A DNA stretch of 64,000 bases from Ruminococcus sp. (GCA_017536105.1 JAFXRZ010000006.1:186001-250000); one strand, 5' to 3'; shown: positions 51,939 to 62,018, counted from the first letter of the stretch. The notes: generated from the sequence alone by a model not told the origin. Translations and numbers: made by a program.

Positions 51939-53852
51939 TCATTCCAGCTCAAATGCGCCGGTATAAAGTTGATAATAAGTCCCCTTTGCTTCTATAAGCT
52001 GCTTGTGGCTTCCGCGTTCTATTATCCTTCCGTGGTCGAGGACCATTATCACATCGGAATTCATGACCGTTGAGAGCCTGTGTGCGATAACGAACACGGT
52101 CCTGCCCTCCATGAGCTTATCCATTCCCTTCTGTACGATCGCTTCAGTACGGGTATCTATGGAGGACGTTGCCTCGTCAAGTATCATTACAGGAGGATCG
52201 GCAACAGCTGCACGGGCAATAGCGATGAGCTGTCTTTGTCCCTGAGAGAAATTGGAGCCGTTGTTCGTGAGGGCTGTGTTGTAGCCATCGGGAAGTCTTG
52301 TGATAAAGTCGTCGGCACTTACCAGCTTGGCCGCATTTATACATTCTTCGTCTGTTGCATCGAGCCTTCCGTAGCGGATATTTTCCATTACGGTCCCGGT
52401 AAAGAGATTTGTCTCCTGCAGAACGAGACCGAGAGAACGCCTGAGATCGTGCTTTTTGATCTTGTTGATGTTTATCCCGTCGTATCTTATCTTTCCGTCG
52501 GCAATATCGTAGAAACGATTGATAAGATTTGTGATGGTAGTCTTTCCTGCTCCCGTAGCACCGACGAAAGCGACTTTCTGTCCGGGCTTTGCATAAACAG
52601 AAACGTCGTGCAGGACGTCCTTGCCTTCTTCATAGGCAAAATCCACCTCATCGATCTCCACATCGCCCATTAAAGGAGTATAGGTCACGGAGCCGTCGGC
52701 GGAATGAGGATGCTTCCAAGCCCAGTGCTTGGTATGCTCTGTTGTTTCGTGGAGCTCACCGCTGCTGTCGATATTGACGTTTACGAGAGAAACATAGCCT
52801 TCGTCTGTTTCGGGTTCTTCGTCCATAAGACTGAATATCCTGTTAGCGCCTGCCATAGCCATTACGATGGCGTTTATCTGCTGGGAAAGCTGGTTGATAT
52901 TTCCCGTGAACTGCTTTGTCATGTTAAGGAAAGGAACGATTATCGCAACGCTTATAGGCAAGCCGGAGATGCTTATGTTATGCACGTTGGATATCATGAA
53001 AATACCGCCTGTCATAGCGATAAGAACATAGAGGATATTGCCTATGTTCATTATGATCGGAGCAAGGATGTTCGCAAAGGCGTGAGCTTTGAAGCTGTCG
53101 TTGTAGAGCTCTTCATTGATCTTATCGAACTCCTCCGAGCACTCGTCCTCGTGGTTGAAGACCTTAACGACCTTCTGTCCGTTCATAATTTCCTGGACAT
53201 AGCCTTCTTCCTTACCGATAGACATCTGCTGGCGGATAAAGTATTTTGCAGAGCCTCCGCCTGCCTTTTTGGAGACAAGCATCATCAGCACAACGCCCAA
53301 GATAACGACCAGGGTCATCCAAAGGCTGTAATACAGCATTATGGCAAATACGCAGAAGACGATAGCTCCCGACTGTATCAGCGACGGCAGAGCCTGAGAG
53401 ATAAGCTGTCTTAAGGTATCTATGTCGTTGGTGTAGTGGCTCATGATATCGCCGTGCTTGTGGGTGTCGAAATAACGGATAGGAAGATCCTGCATACCGT
53501 TGAACATGGCACAGCGCATCTTCGAGAGGAAGCCCTGAGTCATATAAGCCATAAGCTGGGACTGAACGGTAATTGCTATTATCGACAGAACATAGAAGGT
53601 GATAAGAAGCAGTATCTTGGGGATTATCTCCTTGCTTGCAGCTTCCCAGTCGCCGCTCTCGTACCATTTCTCGATAACTGTGATTATATTCTGGACAAAT
53701 ATAGCAGGGATAGATGAAGCGACAGCGGAGAAAAGGATACAGAAAACAGTCACCGGAACAAGTACGGGATAGAACTTGCGGAGCATCTTGACTGTTCTTT
53801 TGAGAGATGCGAAGCTGATCTCCTGTTTGGGCATCGATGCAGGCTTACTCAT
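51939..53852 (-). CDS. ABC exporter half-transporter, canonical ATP site
   Basis: The 637-residue type I exporter subunit has six membrane helices in the first 330 residues and an ATPase with Walker A GATGAGKTT (near 420), signature FSQGQRQ and Walker B MILDEATSS with the catalytic glutamate. A charged insertion (about 355-390) links the halves, as in LmrD/BmrD-like proteins. The ATG at 53852 has GGAGGTGA before it and overlaps the partner by eight bases. It forms a heterodimer with that partner, probably exporting drugs or lipids. Confidence 0.9.
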   Translation of the reverse strand: MSKPASMPKQEISFASLKRTVKMLRKFYPVLVPVTVFCILFSAVASSIPAIFVQNIITVIEKWYESGDWEAASKEIIPKILLLITFYVLSIIAITVQSQLMAYMTQGFLSKMRCAMFNGMQDLPIRYFDTHKHGDIMSHYTNDIDTLRQLISQALPSLIQSGAIVFCVFAIMLYYSLWMTLVVILGVVLMMLVSKKAGGGSAKYFIRQQMSIGKEEGYVQEIMNGQKVVKVFNHEDECSEEFDKINEELYNDSFKAHAFANILAPIIMNIGNILYVLIAMTGGIFMISNVHNISISGLPISVAIIVPFLNMTKQFTGNINQLSQQINAIVMAMAGANRIFSLMDEEPETDEGYVSLVNVNIDSSGELHETTEHTKHWAWKHPHSADGSVTYTPLMGDVEIDEVDFAYEEGKDVLHDVSVYAKPGQKVAFVGATGAGKTTITNLINRFYDIADGKIRYDGININKIKKHDLRRSLGLVLQETNLFTGTVMENIRYGRLDATDEECINAAKLVSADDFITRLPDGYNTALTNNGSNFSQGQRQLIAIARAAVADPPVMILDEATSSIDTRTEAIVQKGMDKLMEGRTVFVIAHRLSTVMNSDVIMVLDHGRIIERGSHKQLIEAKGTYYQLYTGAFELE

Positions 53853-55587
53853 TGCTGTCACCTCCGCCCGATTGCTGTTCATAGACCTCGCGGTAGATCG
53901 AGCAAGTTTCAAGGAGCTGCTCGTGGGTCCCTTTATCTACGATCTTTCCGTTGTCGAGAACGATTATCATATCAGAATCCTGTACGGAAGATATTCTCTG
54001 AGCTATTATTATCTTTGTGGTCTCGGGGATATAATCCCTGAATCCTGCGCGGATAAGAGCGTCAGTTTTTGTATCGACTGCACTTGTGGAGTCGTCGAGT
54101 ATCAGTATCTTAGGCTTTTTCAGCAGAGCCCTTGCGATACAGAGCCTTTGCTTCTGACCGCCGGAAACATTCGTTCCTCCCTGCTCGATCATATAATCGT
54201 ACTTGTCGGGGAAGGTCTGGACGAATTCGTCTGCCTGAGCGATCCTGCAGCAAGCCTGGATCTCTTCAAGAGTAGCTTCCTTGTTGCCCCAGCGGAGGTT
54301 ATCGGCAATAGTGCCGGAGAAAAGCTCGTTCTTCTGCAGCACCATCGCAACGCTGTCGCGCAGCTTTTCGAGGCTGTATCTTCTTACGTCCACGCCGCCG
54401 ACCTTAACTGTACCGTTTACGGTGTCGTAAAGTCTCGGGATAAGCTGGACAAGGGTCGTTTTACTGGAGCCTGTACCGCCGATGATGCCGACGGTCATTC
54501 CCGATCCTATCTTCAAGTCGATATCGGCAAGGGCATAACGCTTTGCATTCTCGGAATATTTGAAGCTTACATTCTCAAATTCTATCGAACCGTCCTTGAC
54601 CTCGTAAAGGGGGTCTTCGGGGTCGCTGAGGGTCGAGGTCTCGGAAAGCACCTCGCAGATACGCTTTGCGCTCTCTGCGGAGATCGTGATTATTACATAG
54701 ATCATCGAAAGCATCATCAGAGCGATAAGTATCTGCATTCCGTAGGTTATCATTGCGGATATCTGGCCTACATCTATCGACGAGCCCTTACTTGTGATTA
54801 TCATTTTTGAACCTACAAGGAGAACGAAGGCCATATTGAAATACACGCAGAACTGCATTACGGGAGCATTGAGGGCAACTATCCTCTCGGCCTTGGTAAA
54901 GTCTTTTCTAATATCCTCGGCAGCGCGGGAGAAGTTTTTCTTTTCGTGCTCTTCTCTTGAGAAGCCTTTAACGACTCTCATTGCTCTGACATTTTCCTCG
55001 ATGGACTCGTTGAGTCTGTCGTATTTGCGGAAAACACGCCTGAAAGCCGGCATTGCCTTTCGGCTTATCAGGAACAAACCGAAAGCAAGCACCGGCACAA
55101 CGATAACGAATGTAGCAGCAAGCTGTCCGCCCATTATATAAGCCATGATTATTGCAAACACCAGCATTATCGGGCTTCTGACAGCTATCCTTATTATCAT
55201 CATGAAGGACATCTGGACGTTTGTGACGTCAGTTGTCAGTCTTGTTACCAGAGAGGACGAGGAGAATTTATCTATGTTTCCGAAGGAGAAAGTCTGCACC
55301 TTCGAGAAAACGTCCTTTCTGACGTTCTTAGCAAAGCCGGCAGACGCTTTAGCTGATGTAAAGCCTGCCAGACCGCCGAATGTAAGGGAGATTATCGCGA
55401 GCACAGCAAGAAAAGCGCCTGTGCTGACGATCTCGTTCATGTTGGCGCCTGCTTTTATATCATTTACAAGATTAGCGGTGATGAACGGGATGAATATCTC
55501 GATCACTGCTTCACCGACAATAAGAAGCAATGTCAGTATCGTCGGAGTTTTATACTCGCGAATACATTTTGCGAGTTGTTTTACCAT
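53845..55587 (-). CDS. ABC exporter half-transporter, degenerate ATP site
   Basis: The 580-residue partner subunit has six membrane helices (to about 310), Walker A GGTGSSKTT, signature VSGGQKQ and a Walker B that reads LILDDSTSA, with aspartate in place of the catalytic glutamate. In heterodimeric exporters such as BmrCD one site is degenerate like this. The gene order and overlap support a heterodimer with the next gene. The substrate is unknown; the adjacent cellulase and zinc-ribbon protein do not decide it. Confidence 0.9.
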   Translation of the reverse strand: MVKQLAKCIREYKTPTILTLLLIVGEAVIEIFIPFITANLVNDIKAGANMNEIVSTGAFLAVLAIISLTFGGLAGFTSAKASAGFAKNVRKDVFSKVQTFSFGNIDKFSSSSLVTRLTTDVTNVQMSFMMIIRIAVRSPIMLVFAIIMAYIMGGQLAATFVIVVPVLAFGLFLISRKAMPAFRRVFRKYDRLNESIEENVRAMRVVKGFSREEHEKKNFSRAAEDIRKDFTKAERIVALNAPVMQFCVYFNMAFVLLVGSKMIITSKGSSIDVGQISAMITYGMQILIALMMLSMIYVIITISAESAKRICEVLSETSTLSDPEDPLYEVKDGSIEFENVSFKYSENAKRYALADIDLKIGSGMTVGIIGGTGSSKTTLVQLIPRLYDTVNGTVKVGGVDVRRYSLEKLRDSVAMVLQKNELFSGTIADNLRWGNKEATLEEIQACCRIAQADEFVQTFPDKYDYMIEQGGTNVSGGQKQRLCIARALLKKPKILILDDSTSAVDTKTDALIRAGFRDYIPETTKIIIAQRISSVQDSDMIIVLDNGKIVDKGTHEQLLETCSIYREVYEQQSGGGDSNE

Positions 55588-55609
55588 CTGAATACACCTC
55601 TGTAAAAAA

Positions 55610-56233
55610 TTACATTGAACCCGAGATAAAGAATGTTACGCCGCCCAGGAGAGCCATTAAAGTGACAATAATTCCGACGGCGACTCCGTCAGGTATCTTG
55701 ACCGATGACAGTCCTTTTTTCTTCGGCGTCATCGGCATTGTCATCGGCATCGGCGGTGTCGGCGTCATTGAAGGATAAGGAGGAGCCTCACGAAAAACAG
55801 GCTTTGACACGGCCTTATAATAGGGAGTTGAAGCGGAGCTCTTGGCTTTTGCTTCCGGCTTGGGAATATCATCGTATTTAGGTTTCTCAACGCTGTCGAA
55901 GCTGTGTTCAAAGCTCGGAGCACCTGCATAGACCGTGCCGTAAATATCGCCGCTGCGGACCGGTTCGCGGACAGGTGAAGGCTTCGGAAGTCCGCAGACG
56001 GGACATCTTGCAAAAGCAGCACCGTAAGCCGTTCTGCATTTGGCGCAGGAAATGGTCCCGGGAGCAGTATATCCCGTATTACCGGACGAAGCAAGGCTTT
56101 CCGTAAATTTCCTGTCCATAGCCGCGGCATCTCCCGAAGAGGAAGAAGGAGCCATGATCTCTGTCTCGCAGAAGGGGCATATCCTCATTCCCGAGTCGAT
56201 AACATTATCGCAAATTTTACATCTGATCTCCAT
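55610..56233 (-). CDS. Double zinc-ribbon membrane protein
   Basis: The 207-residue protein begins with a zinc ribbon (C5, C8, C19, C22), has a second Cys4 set (C63, C66, C77, C80), a long Pro/Ser/Lys-rich linker, and one membrane helix at about 182-202 near the C-terminus. Such zinc-ribbon anchors occur near transport and surface functions in clostridia, but the task is unknown. The start is uncertain: ATG at 56233 has no strong ribosome-binding site and a GTG at 56242 is an alternative. Confidence 0.75.
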   Translation of the reverse strand: MEIRCKICDNVIDSGMRICPFCETEIMAPSSSSGDAAAMDRKFTESLASSGNTGYTAPGTISCAKCRTAYGAAFARCPVCGLPKPSPVREPVRSGDIYGTVYAGAPSFEHSFDSVEKPKYDDIPKPEAKAKSSASTPYYKAVSKPVFREAPPYPSMTPTPPMPMTMPMTPKKKGLSSVKIPDGVAVGIIVTLMALLGGVTFFISGSM

Positions 56234-56253
56234 TAAACTCACTGTCCGTTCAT

Positions 56254-57348
56254 TTAAACGTTAAATCTGAACAGGACTATATCTCCGTCCTGCATAACAT
56301 ATTCCTTGCCCTCGGAACGCACAAGGCCTTTTTCCTTAGCGGCATTCATGGAGCCGCATTCCATAAGATCCTTGAAAGAAACAACTTCGGCACGGATAAA
56401 GCCCTTTTCAAAATCCGAATGTATCTTTCCGGCAGCCTGGGGAGCTTTTGTACCCTTCTTGATGGTCCAGGCACGGACTTCCGGCTGACCTGCCGTAAGA
56501 TAAGAGATAAGTCCGAGCAAAGCGTAGCCCTCTTTGATGATCCTGTTAAGACCGCTGGTCTCAAGACCGAGCTCGTCAAGGAACATAGCCTTGTCATCGT
56601 CGGACATATCTGCGATCTCGGCTTCGATCTGAGCGCAGATCGGGAATACGGCACTTCCCTCTTTTTCGGCGATCTCGCGGACTTTTCTGTAATTCTCGTT
56701 AGTCTCGATATTGTTCGTGAAATCAGCCTCGGAGAGATTTGCGGCATAGATCACAGGCTTGAGAGAAAGCAGCGGGGTTTCCTTAAGCAGCTCCAGCTCG
56801 TCCTCTGTCATGTCAAAAGCACGGGCAGGCTTGCCCTCTTCAAGATGAGCTTTGAGACGCTCGAGGAATTCGACCGCCGAAGCAAGGGAACGGTCTCCCT
56901 TCATTGCTTTCTTTGTGCGGTCGAGCTTGCGGTCTATAAGCTCGATATCGGCAAAAACAAGCTCGAGGTCGATAGTCTCGATGTCTCTTGCAGGATCGAT
57001 GCTGCCGTCAACATGGACGATATTATCATCCTCGAAGCAGCGGACAACATGAACGATAGCGTCTACTTCTCTGATATTGGCAAGGAACTTGTTTCCGAGA
57101 CCTTCGCCTTTTGAAGCTCCCTTTACAAGTCCTGCGATATCCACGAATTCAAGTGTCGCAGGAGTGAACTTGACGGGATCGTACATATCTCTGAGCTTTT
57201 CAAGCCTTTCGTCAGGCACCGATACAATACCGACATTGGGCTCGATGGTGCAGAAGGGATAGTTTGCAGACTCGGCGCCTGCGTTTGTGAGCGCATTAAA
57301 CAGCGTGGATTTGCCGACATTCGGCAAACCGACCATACCTAATTTCAT
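56254..57348 (-). CDS. ychF: Ribosome-associated ATPase YchF (OLA1)
   Basis: YchF is an Obg-like P-loop protein that prefers ATP and binds ribosomes. GLPNVGKST is at 6-14, the coiled coil at about 130-210, and the C-terminal TGS domain ends DIVLFRFNV. The 364 residues are normal. The ATG at 57348 has AAAGGAA about ten bases upstream, while 14 further open codons are unlikely. The [15 protein letters not shown] stretch is a strong family mark. It sits between a small membrane protein and the zinc-ribbon gene. Confidence 0.95.
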   Translation of the reverse strand: MKLGMVGLPNVGKSTLFNALTNAGAESANYPFCTIEPNVGIVSVPDERLEKLRDMYDPVKFTPATLEFVDIAGLVKGASKGEGLGNKFLANIREVDAIVHVVRCFEDDNIVHVDGSIDPARDIETIDLELVFADIELIDRKLDRTKKAMKGDRSLASAVEFLERLKAHLEEGKPARAFDMTEDELELLKETPLLSLKPVIYAANLSEADFTNNIETNENYRKVREIAEKEGSAVFPICAQIEAEIADMSDDDKAMFLDELGLETSGLNRIIKEGYALLGLISYLTAGQPEVRAWTIKKGTKAPQAAGKIHSDFEKGFIRAEVVSFKDLMECGSMNAAKEKGLVRSEGKEYVMQDGDIVLFRFNV

Positions 57349-57396
57349 ATAAACTGTTTTCCTTTCGTGTGCAGCAGTTATCAGCCGCAAGAATTA

Positions 57397-57678
57397 TCAG
57401 AACGAGAACGACTGAGTTTCGTCGTCGAGAGTGGAATCCTCGTCGTCGCGGAACTGGAGATCGTCATCGTAATAATCGTCAAAATCGTAATCGCAGAGAT
57501 CGTCGCCTTCGCGTTCTTCGTGTCTTGGACGTTTCTTGAAATAATTATAGTTGCCGTTATAGTTTCTGATGTTGAAGCCCCTCTTTACAGGCGAGATAAC
57601 AAAGCCCAGAACGGCACCCAGCAAAAATGCAGCAAGCATTGCCCACCAGTTGACAGCGGTTTTCTTCTCGTTTTCCAT
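57397..57678 (-). CDS. Small membrane protein with acidic tail
   Basis: The 93-residue protein has a short charged N-terminus, one membrane helix at about 11-29 (WWAMLAAFLLGAVLGFVI), a basic linker (SPVKRGF, FKKRPRH) and a very acidic tail (DLCDYDFDDYYDDDL). I recognise no family. The GLGFV-like glycines resemble helix-packing motifs. It is compactly placed between the FtsX permease and ychF. Its role is unknown. Confidence 0.65.
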   Translation of the reverse strand: MENEKKTAVNWWAMLAAFLLGAVLGFVISPVKRGFNIRNYNGNYNYFKKRPRHEEREGDDLCDYDFDDYYDDDLQFRDDEDSTLDDETQSFSF

Positions 57679-57705
57679 AGTTGTACCTCCTAATATATAT
57701 TTTGT

Positions 57706-60504
57706 TTATTCAACGGATTTGAGCGACTCGACCATATCTATCCGGCGGAGTCTGAAATGCAGGACAAGGTTCACAAGGCCCGTGAACAAAGCTGTTATCA
57801 GCACGCCGAAAAGATAAGCCCACCACACGAGCTCGCGGTTGAAGAGCACGATATCCACCTCGGAAGTTATCACAACGAAGTAGTGGAGTATCTTTCCCAG
57901 AAGGAGACCTATGAGCATCCCTATTATCGCGGAGATGACATTCTCGCGGAAAATATAGGCCGAGGTCTCGCCGTCGGAAAAGCCGAGGACTTTTATGGTC
58001 GCGATCTCTCGCACGCGCTCTGTGATATTGATGTTTGCAAGATTATAAAGTACTATTATCGCAAGCAGACCTGCGCAGAAGATAAGCAGCAGGACGATAG
58101 AATCGAGGCTGTCAACGGAATTGAGGAAGCCTTTGCTGGACTCATTCTTGTACGAAATGCCGAGGAAGTCGCTGTCAGAGACGATCTTTTCCTTAAAAGC
58201 GCTTTCGTCTGCGTCCTCAGCCGTATTGACATACATCATTTTATACAGCGGCTCTTCGGAGTAAAGCTCGGAATACAACTCCTCGGAGATATAGACATAA
58301 TGAAGAGCGTAGTTCTTTGCGATGTCCTTTACCTTAAGCTCGACAGGGCTTTTATCCGGCAGTTCGAGTGTAAAGCTATCGCCCTTGCCGATAGAGAGCA
58401 TCATGGATAGCTTCTCTGTTATGATCGCATCGCTGCCGCCGACAGTCAGGTTTTCATCGGAGGACACCGATCTAAGATTTACATAATCCTTCATCTCGTC
58501 AGCATTTTTCGGGACAACAAGGTTTACGGACTGGATCGTGCCGTTGGCTTCTGCATCACCCGATGTGGAAGAAAACAGCATACAGCGATCGACCTCGGGG
58601 AATGACTCGGCTTTATTCAAAGCAGCTTTCGCAGAAGCATTATCTTCGGCGGACAGTACTACTGTTGCGCTGTAATCGAATATCTCGCCGAACTGCTTGT
58701 CAGCTATCGTGCTTATGGAATGCTTCAAGCCGAAACCGGTGATTATCAGGGCTGTACAGCCGGCAACACCGAAAAGAGTCATAAAGAAGCGCTTTTTGTA
58801 TCTGAGGAGATTCCGCACCGTGACTTTCATAAGAAAGCCGAGCCTGTTCCAGATGAAGCCGATGCGTTCAAGGGCAACACGTCTGCCGGAAGCAGGCGGT
58901 GCCGGACGCATGAGCTGCGACGGCTGGGCACGGAGAGTCTTCAATGAAGCATAGATCACCGCAAGCCCGGTGCATAGAACGGAAGCAAGCATACACCAGA
59001 ACAGATACCAGGGTCTGAAAGGCGTATTCAGCTTCGGGATATTGTACATTATCTTGTAGCTGTCGTAAATGATCTTCGGAAAGACCTGCAAACCTATCAC
59101 CGTGCCGATAACGCTGCCGATGACAGAGGCAAGGAACGCATATACAAGATATTTTGAGATAACGTGTATTGATGAATAGCCGAGAGCTTTGTATGAACCG
59201 ATCTGTATACGGTGCTCTTCGACCATTCTTGTCATTGTCGTGAGGGTAACAAGGGCTGCGATAAGAATGAAGAATGCAGGAAACACCTTTGCGATAGCAT
59301 CTATCTTATCAGCATCGCCGCGGAAGGAAGCGTAATCCGTGCTTGTAAATCTGTCCTGAACAAGTATTTTCAGCTCGGGAACAGCCGCAAGATCAGCCTT
59401 GCCTTTTTCCAATTCATTTTTTGCAGTATCGAGCTTTTCCGTGAATGCTGCGAGCTTTTCGGTATCGCCGCTTTCAAGAGCATCAAAACGTTCGCGCAGA
59501 AGCTCGATGGTGTCATTAAGCTGTATAAGCTGAGCACGGGCAAGCAAAGCCTCGGCACCGGTCAGCGAACCGTCGTCCAACTGTTGGTCCAGCTGTTTCT
59601 GAGCGTTTTCAAGCTTTTCAACAGAAGCCGAAAGCTCCTCGGAAGACATAGCCATTATCTTTTCGAGCTTGTCTATATCCTTCTGCCCTTTTTCGAGTTT
59701 ATCCTGTGCATCTTTTATGGAGCTGTCGTATCTTGCTTTGACACTTGCTTCAAAGGCCTGTCTTGCAGGCTCGGCTTTTTCGGCAACTGCATCCTTATAT
59801 TCGTCGGAGAAAGGATCGAGATCTTCAAGGCCTTCGAGGTCAATAAAAAGCTCGCTGTAATAGTCAAGGACAAAGCTTTCCTCGTTGACCATCACATAGG
59901 CCAAGACTTTTCCGCTGCCGACATTTGAGTTATCGCGTTCATATCCGATATACAGCGGAGATGTGACTATACCGACGATCTCGAAAGAGTCGGTGGAAAG
60001 TATCTCCGAGATGTCCTTGTCCTCATAAGGAGAAGTCAGAACAAGCTTTTCGCCGACCTTGAATGTATCCGGCGAATTCATTTTGACCTCGACAGCGCAC
60101 TCTCCTGCTTTTTCGGGAAGTCTTCCCTCAAGCACCGTTGGAGTGTTGAGCTTCTGATCCTCAAAAGTATTGTCGGGAAGGGACATGAACTTCAGTACGA
60201 CGTTCTGCTCATTGTAGTAATAGAACAGATCGGCAGAATAGCCCGGACAGGCAGCTTTGACACCGTCAGCATGACGGACAGCCTGAACATCTTCGGATTT
60301 GAAGCCCACTGAGGAAACGAGCTTTGCGTCCATGAGCTTTTTGTCTTTGAAATAATCCTCAGCCGTGGAGACCATGTCCGGCATAGTAGCTTTGACGCCG
60401 GCGAAAAAACCACAGCCGAGAGCTATTATAGCAAGGATAGAAAGGAATCTGCTCAGAGAACGTCTTATCTCTCTTGCCGTATCTTTGTACAAAGCAGTTT
60501 TCAT
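57706..60504 (-). CDS. FtsX/MacB-type ABC permease, ATPase gene absent
   Basis: The 932-residue permease has an N-terminal helix (21-40), an extracytoplasmic region with a coiled coil (about 265-370), three helices (about 400-510), a second N-terminal-type helix near 590, another outer domain, and three final helices (about 790-925). This double-FtsX form is common in clostridia and normally works with a separate ATPase. None is adjacent here; the neighbours are an aminotransferase and a small membrane protein. The substrate is unknown. Confidence 0.88.
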   Translation of the reverse strand: MKTALYKDTAREIRRSLSRFLSILAIIALGCGFFAGVKATMPDMVSTAEDYFKDKKLMDAKLVSSVGFKSEDVQAVRHADGVKAACPGYSADLFYYYNEQNVVLKFMSLPDNTFEDQKLNTPTVLEGRLPEKAGECAVEVKMNSPDTFKVGEKLVLTSPYEDKDISEILSTDSFEIVGIVTSPLYIGYERDNSNVGSGKVLAYVMVNEESFVLDYYSELFIDLEGLEDLDPFSDEYKDAVAEKAEPARQAFEASVKARYDSSIKDAQDKLEKGQKDIDKLEKIMAMSSEELSASVEKLENAQKQLDQQLDDGSLTGAEALLARAQLIQLNDTIELLRERFDALESGDTEKLAAFTEKLDTAKNELEKGKADLAAVPELKILVQDRFTSTDYASFRGDADKIDAIAKVFPAFFILIAALVTLTTMTRMVEEHRIQIGSYKALGYSSIHVISKYLVYAFLASVIGSVIGTVIGLQVFPKIIYDSYKIMYNIPKLNTPFRPWYLFWCMLASVLCTGLAVIYASLKTLRAQPSQLMRPAPPASGRRVALERIGFIWNRLGFLMKVTVRNLLRYKKRFFMTLFGVAGCTALIITGFGLKHSISTIADKQFGEIFDYSATVVLSAEDNASAKAALNKAESFPEVDRCMLFSSTSGDAEANGTIQSVNLVVPKNADEMKDYVNLRSVSSDENLTVGGSDAIITEKLSMMLSIGKGDSFTLELPDKSPVELKVKDIAKNYALHYVYISEELYSELYSEEPLYKMMYVNTAEDADESAFKEKIVSDSDFLGISYKNESSKGFLNSVDSLDSIVLLLIFCAGLLAIIVLYNLANINITERVREIATIKVLGFSDGETSAYIFRENVISAIIGMLIGLLLGKILHYFVVITSEVDIVLFNRELVWWAYLFGVLITALFTGLVNLVLHFRLRRIDMVESLKSVE

Positions 60505-60532
60505 AAGCGGATCCTTTCAGCCTGCAACGGAA

Positions 60533-61735
60533 TTATTCGCCGAACATCTCCTTGGAGAGACGGCCGAGTATCTCAACGCCCTTGACGATCTTCTCGTCGG
60601 TGGGGGTGGAGAAATTCAGTCTGAACGAACGGCATTCCTCGTCATCGCGGACAGAGAATGCAGAACCGGGAACGATAGCGACTTTATAGTCCTTTACCGC
60701 AGTTGTGCAGAAGTCGATCATCTGCTTTGTGGAAACGCCTTCGGGCAGAGTACACCAGATAAACAGGCCGCCCTGGGGCTTTGTATAGCTTATCTTGCTG
60801 GAGAAATTCTTCTTGATCTCGTCCAGCATGAGATTTGTCTTGTGCTCATATACCTTTCTGAGCTTGATAAGATGCTCGTCGAGGTCGTATTTTTTCAGGA
60901 AACGGTAGCAGAGCATCTGAGACCACAGGGTCGTATGTACATCGGCTACCTGCTTGCAGACAACGATCTTCTGGATGATATCCTTATGAGCGCAAACATA
61001 GCCTACTCTGATGCCGGGAGAGAGTATCTTCGAGAATGTTCCGGAATAGATCACCATTCCCTCGGTGTCGAGAGTCTTGATACACTTGATATCTTCGCCG
61101 GCAAAACGGAGATCACCGTAGGGGTTGTCTTCGAGGATAACGGCACCGTACTTCTTGCAGAGCTCGAAAGCCTTTACTCTCTTCTCCCAGGACATAGTGA
61201 TGCTGGTAGGATTCTGGAAATTGGGGATGAGATATACGAGCTTGACTTTGCCGGTCTTGAGCTTTTCTTCAAGTATCTCGATATTGATTCCGTCTTCTTC
61301 AAGGGGAACGCCCTGGAGATCGACATGATATGACTTGAAAGCATTGAGAGAACCGATAAAGCAGGGGGATTCGGTTATGAGCATATCTCCCTCGTTGCAG
61401 AGGACTTTAGCGGAAAGCTCGTTTGCCTGCTGAGCACCGCTTGTGATAACTACATCGTCATACTCGGGATCGAACACTCCCCTTGCGGCAAGTATTTTCT
61501 TGACTTCTTCGCGCAAAGGCGTATAGCCTTCGGTAACGCCGTACTGAAAAGCGATCTGAGGCTCCTCGGCAAGTATCTTTACAGAAAGCTCCTCAAGCTC
61601 CTTTGCAGGCAGGGCCTCGGGAGCAGGAGAGCCTGCGGCGAGAGAGATAACAGCCGGGTCGGCAGAATATTTGAGTATCTCTCTTATCTGCGACGCCTGA
61701 AGATATGCGACTTTTTCCGAAAATTTGAAATCCAT
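60533..61735 (-). CDS. PLP-dependent aminotransferase, class I (2-aminoadipate type)
   Basis: The 400-residue fold-type I enzyme has the PLP lysine K236 in SGTFSKILSPG, the NFQNPTS stretch (172-178) and LEDNPYGDLRF (201-211) holding the pyridine-binding aspartate region. It resembles LysN/MocR-like transaminases without a DNA-binding domain. Substrates may be aminoadipate, branched or aromatic amino acids. It has its own extended -10 promoter and precedes the permease by 28 bases. Confidence 0.88.
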   Translation of the reverse strand: MDFKFSEKVAYLQASQIREILKYSADPAVISLAAGSPAPEALPAKELEELSVKILAEEPQIAFQYGVTEGYTPLREEVKKILAARGVFDPEYDDVVITSGAQQANELSAKVLCNEGDMLITESPCFIGSLNAFKSYHVDLQGVPLEEDGINIEILEEKLKTGKVKLVYLIPNFQNPTSITMSWEKRVKAFELCKKYGAVILEDNPYGDLRFAGEDIKCIKTLDTEGMVIYSGTFSKILSPGIRVGYVCAHKDIIQKIVVCKQVADVHTTLWSQMLCYRFLKKYDLDEHLIKLRKVYEHKTNLMLDEIKKNFSSKISYTKPQGGLFIWCTLPEGVSTKQMIDFCTTAVKDYKVAIVPGSAFSVRDDEECRSFRLNFSTPTDEKIVKGVEILGRLSKEMFGE

Positions 61736-61791
61736 TTACTAACATTCCTTTCATAAACTGGCATTATGTATAATATGTCATTATTTATCCT

Positions 61792-61800
61792 ATTATAGCA
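61792..61800 (-). promoter_or_regulatory. Extended -10 promoter of aminotransferase
   Basis: TGCTATAAT on the minus strand (61800-61792) is an exact extended -10. The -35 is weak. Transcription would begin about 50 bases before the ATG at 61735. Confidence 0.6.
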
Positions 61801-61964
61801 CACTATTTTTAAAAAATAAAGGGGTATAGATATTTGTTCATAATTTTTTTGCCTGAAGCCAGCCGAAACGGATCTAATAAAACAGCAAAAACAGGTAATT
61901 TCAGCCTCAGGAGAGATATTTTTACCTTAAAATCAATGTCTATTAACAGATAAAACGGCAGATA

Positions 61965-61973
61965 TGATATAAT
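61965..61973 (+). promoter_or_regulatory. Extended -10 promoter of small membrane protein
   Basis: TGATATAAT is an exact extended -10. TTAACA at 61943-61948 is a weak -35 at 19 bases. The leader to the ATG at 62019 is about 39 bases with GAAAGGAG. Confidence 0.6.
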
Positions 61974-62018
61974 AAATGTAATAATTTGAAATGACCGGTT
62001 TACGAAAGGAGCACGGCT

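Noticed and set aside
53853..53912. 20-residue extension of the canonical ABC exporter subunit
   Set aside because: A GGAGGTGA site lies within it, directly before the ATG at 53852.
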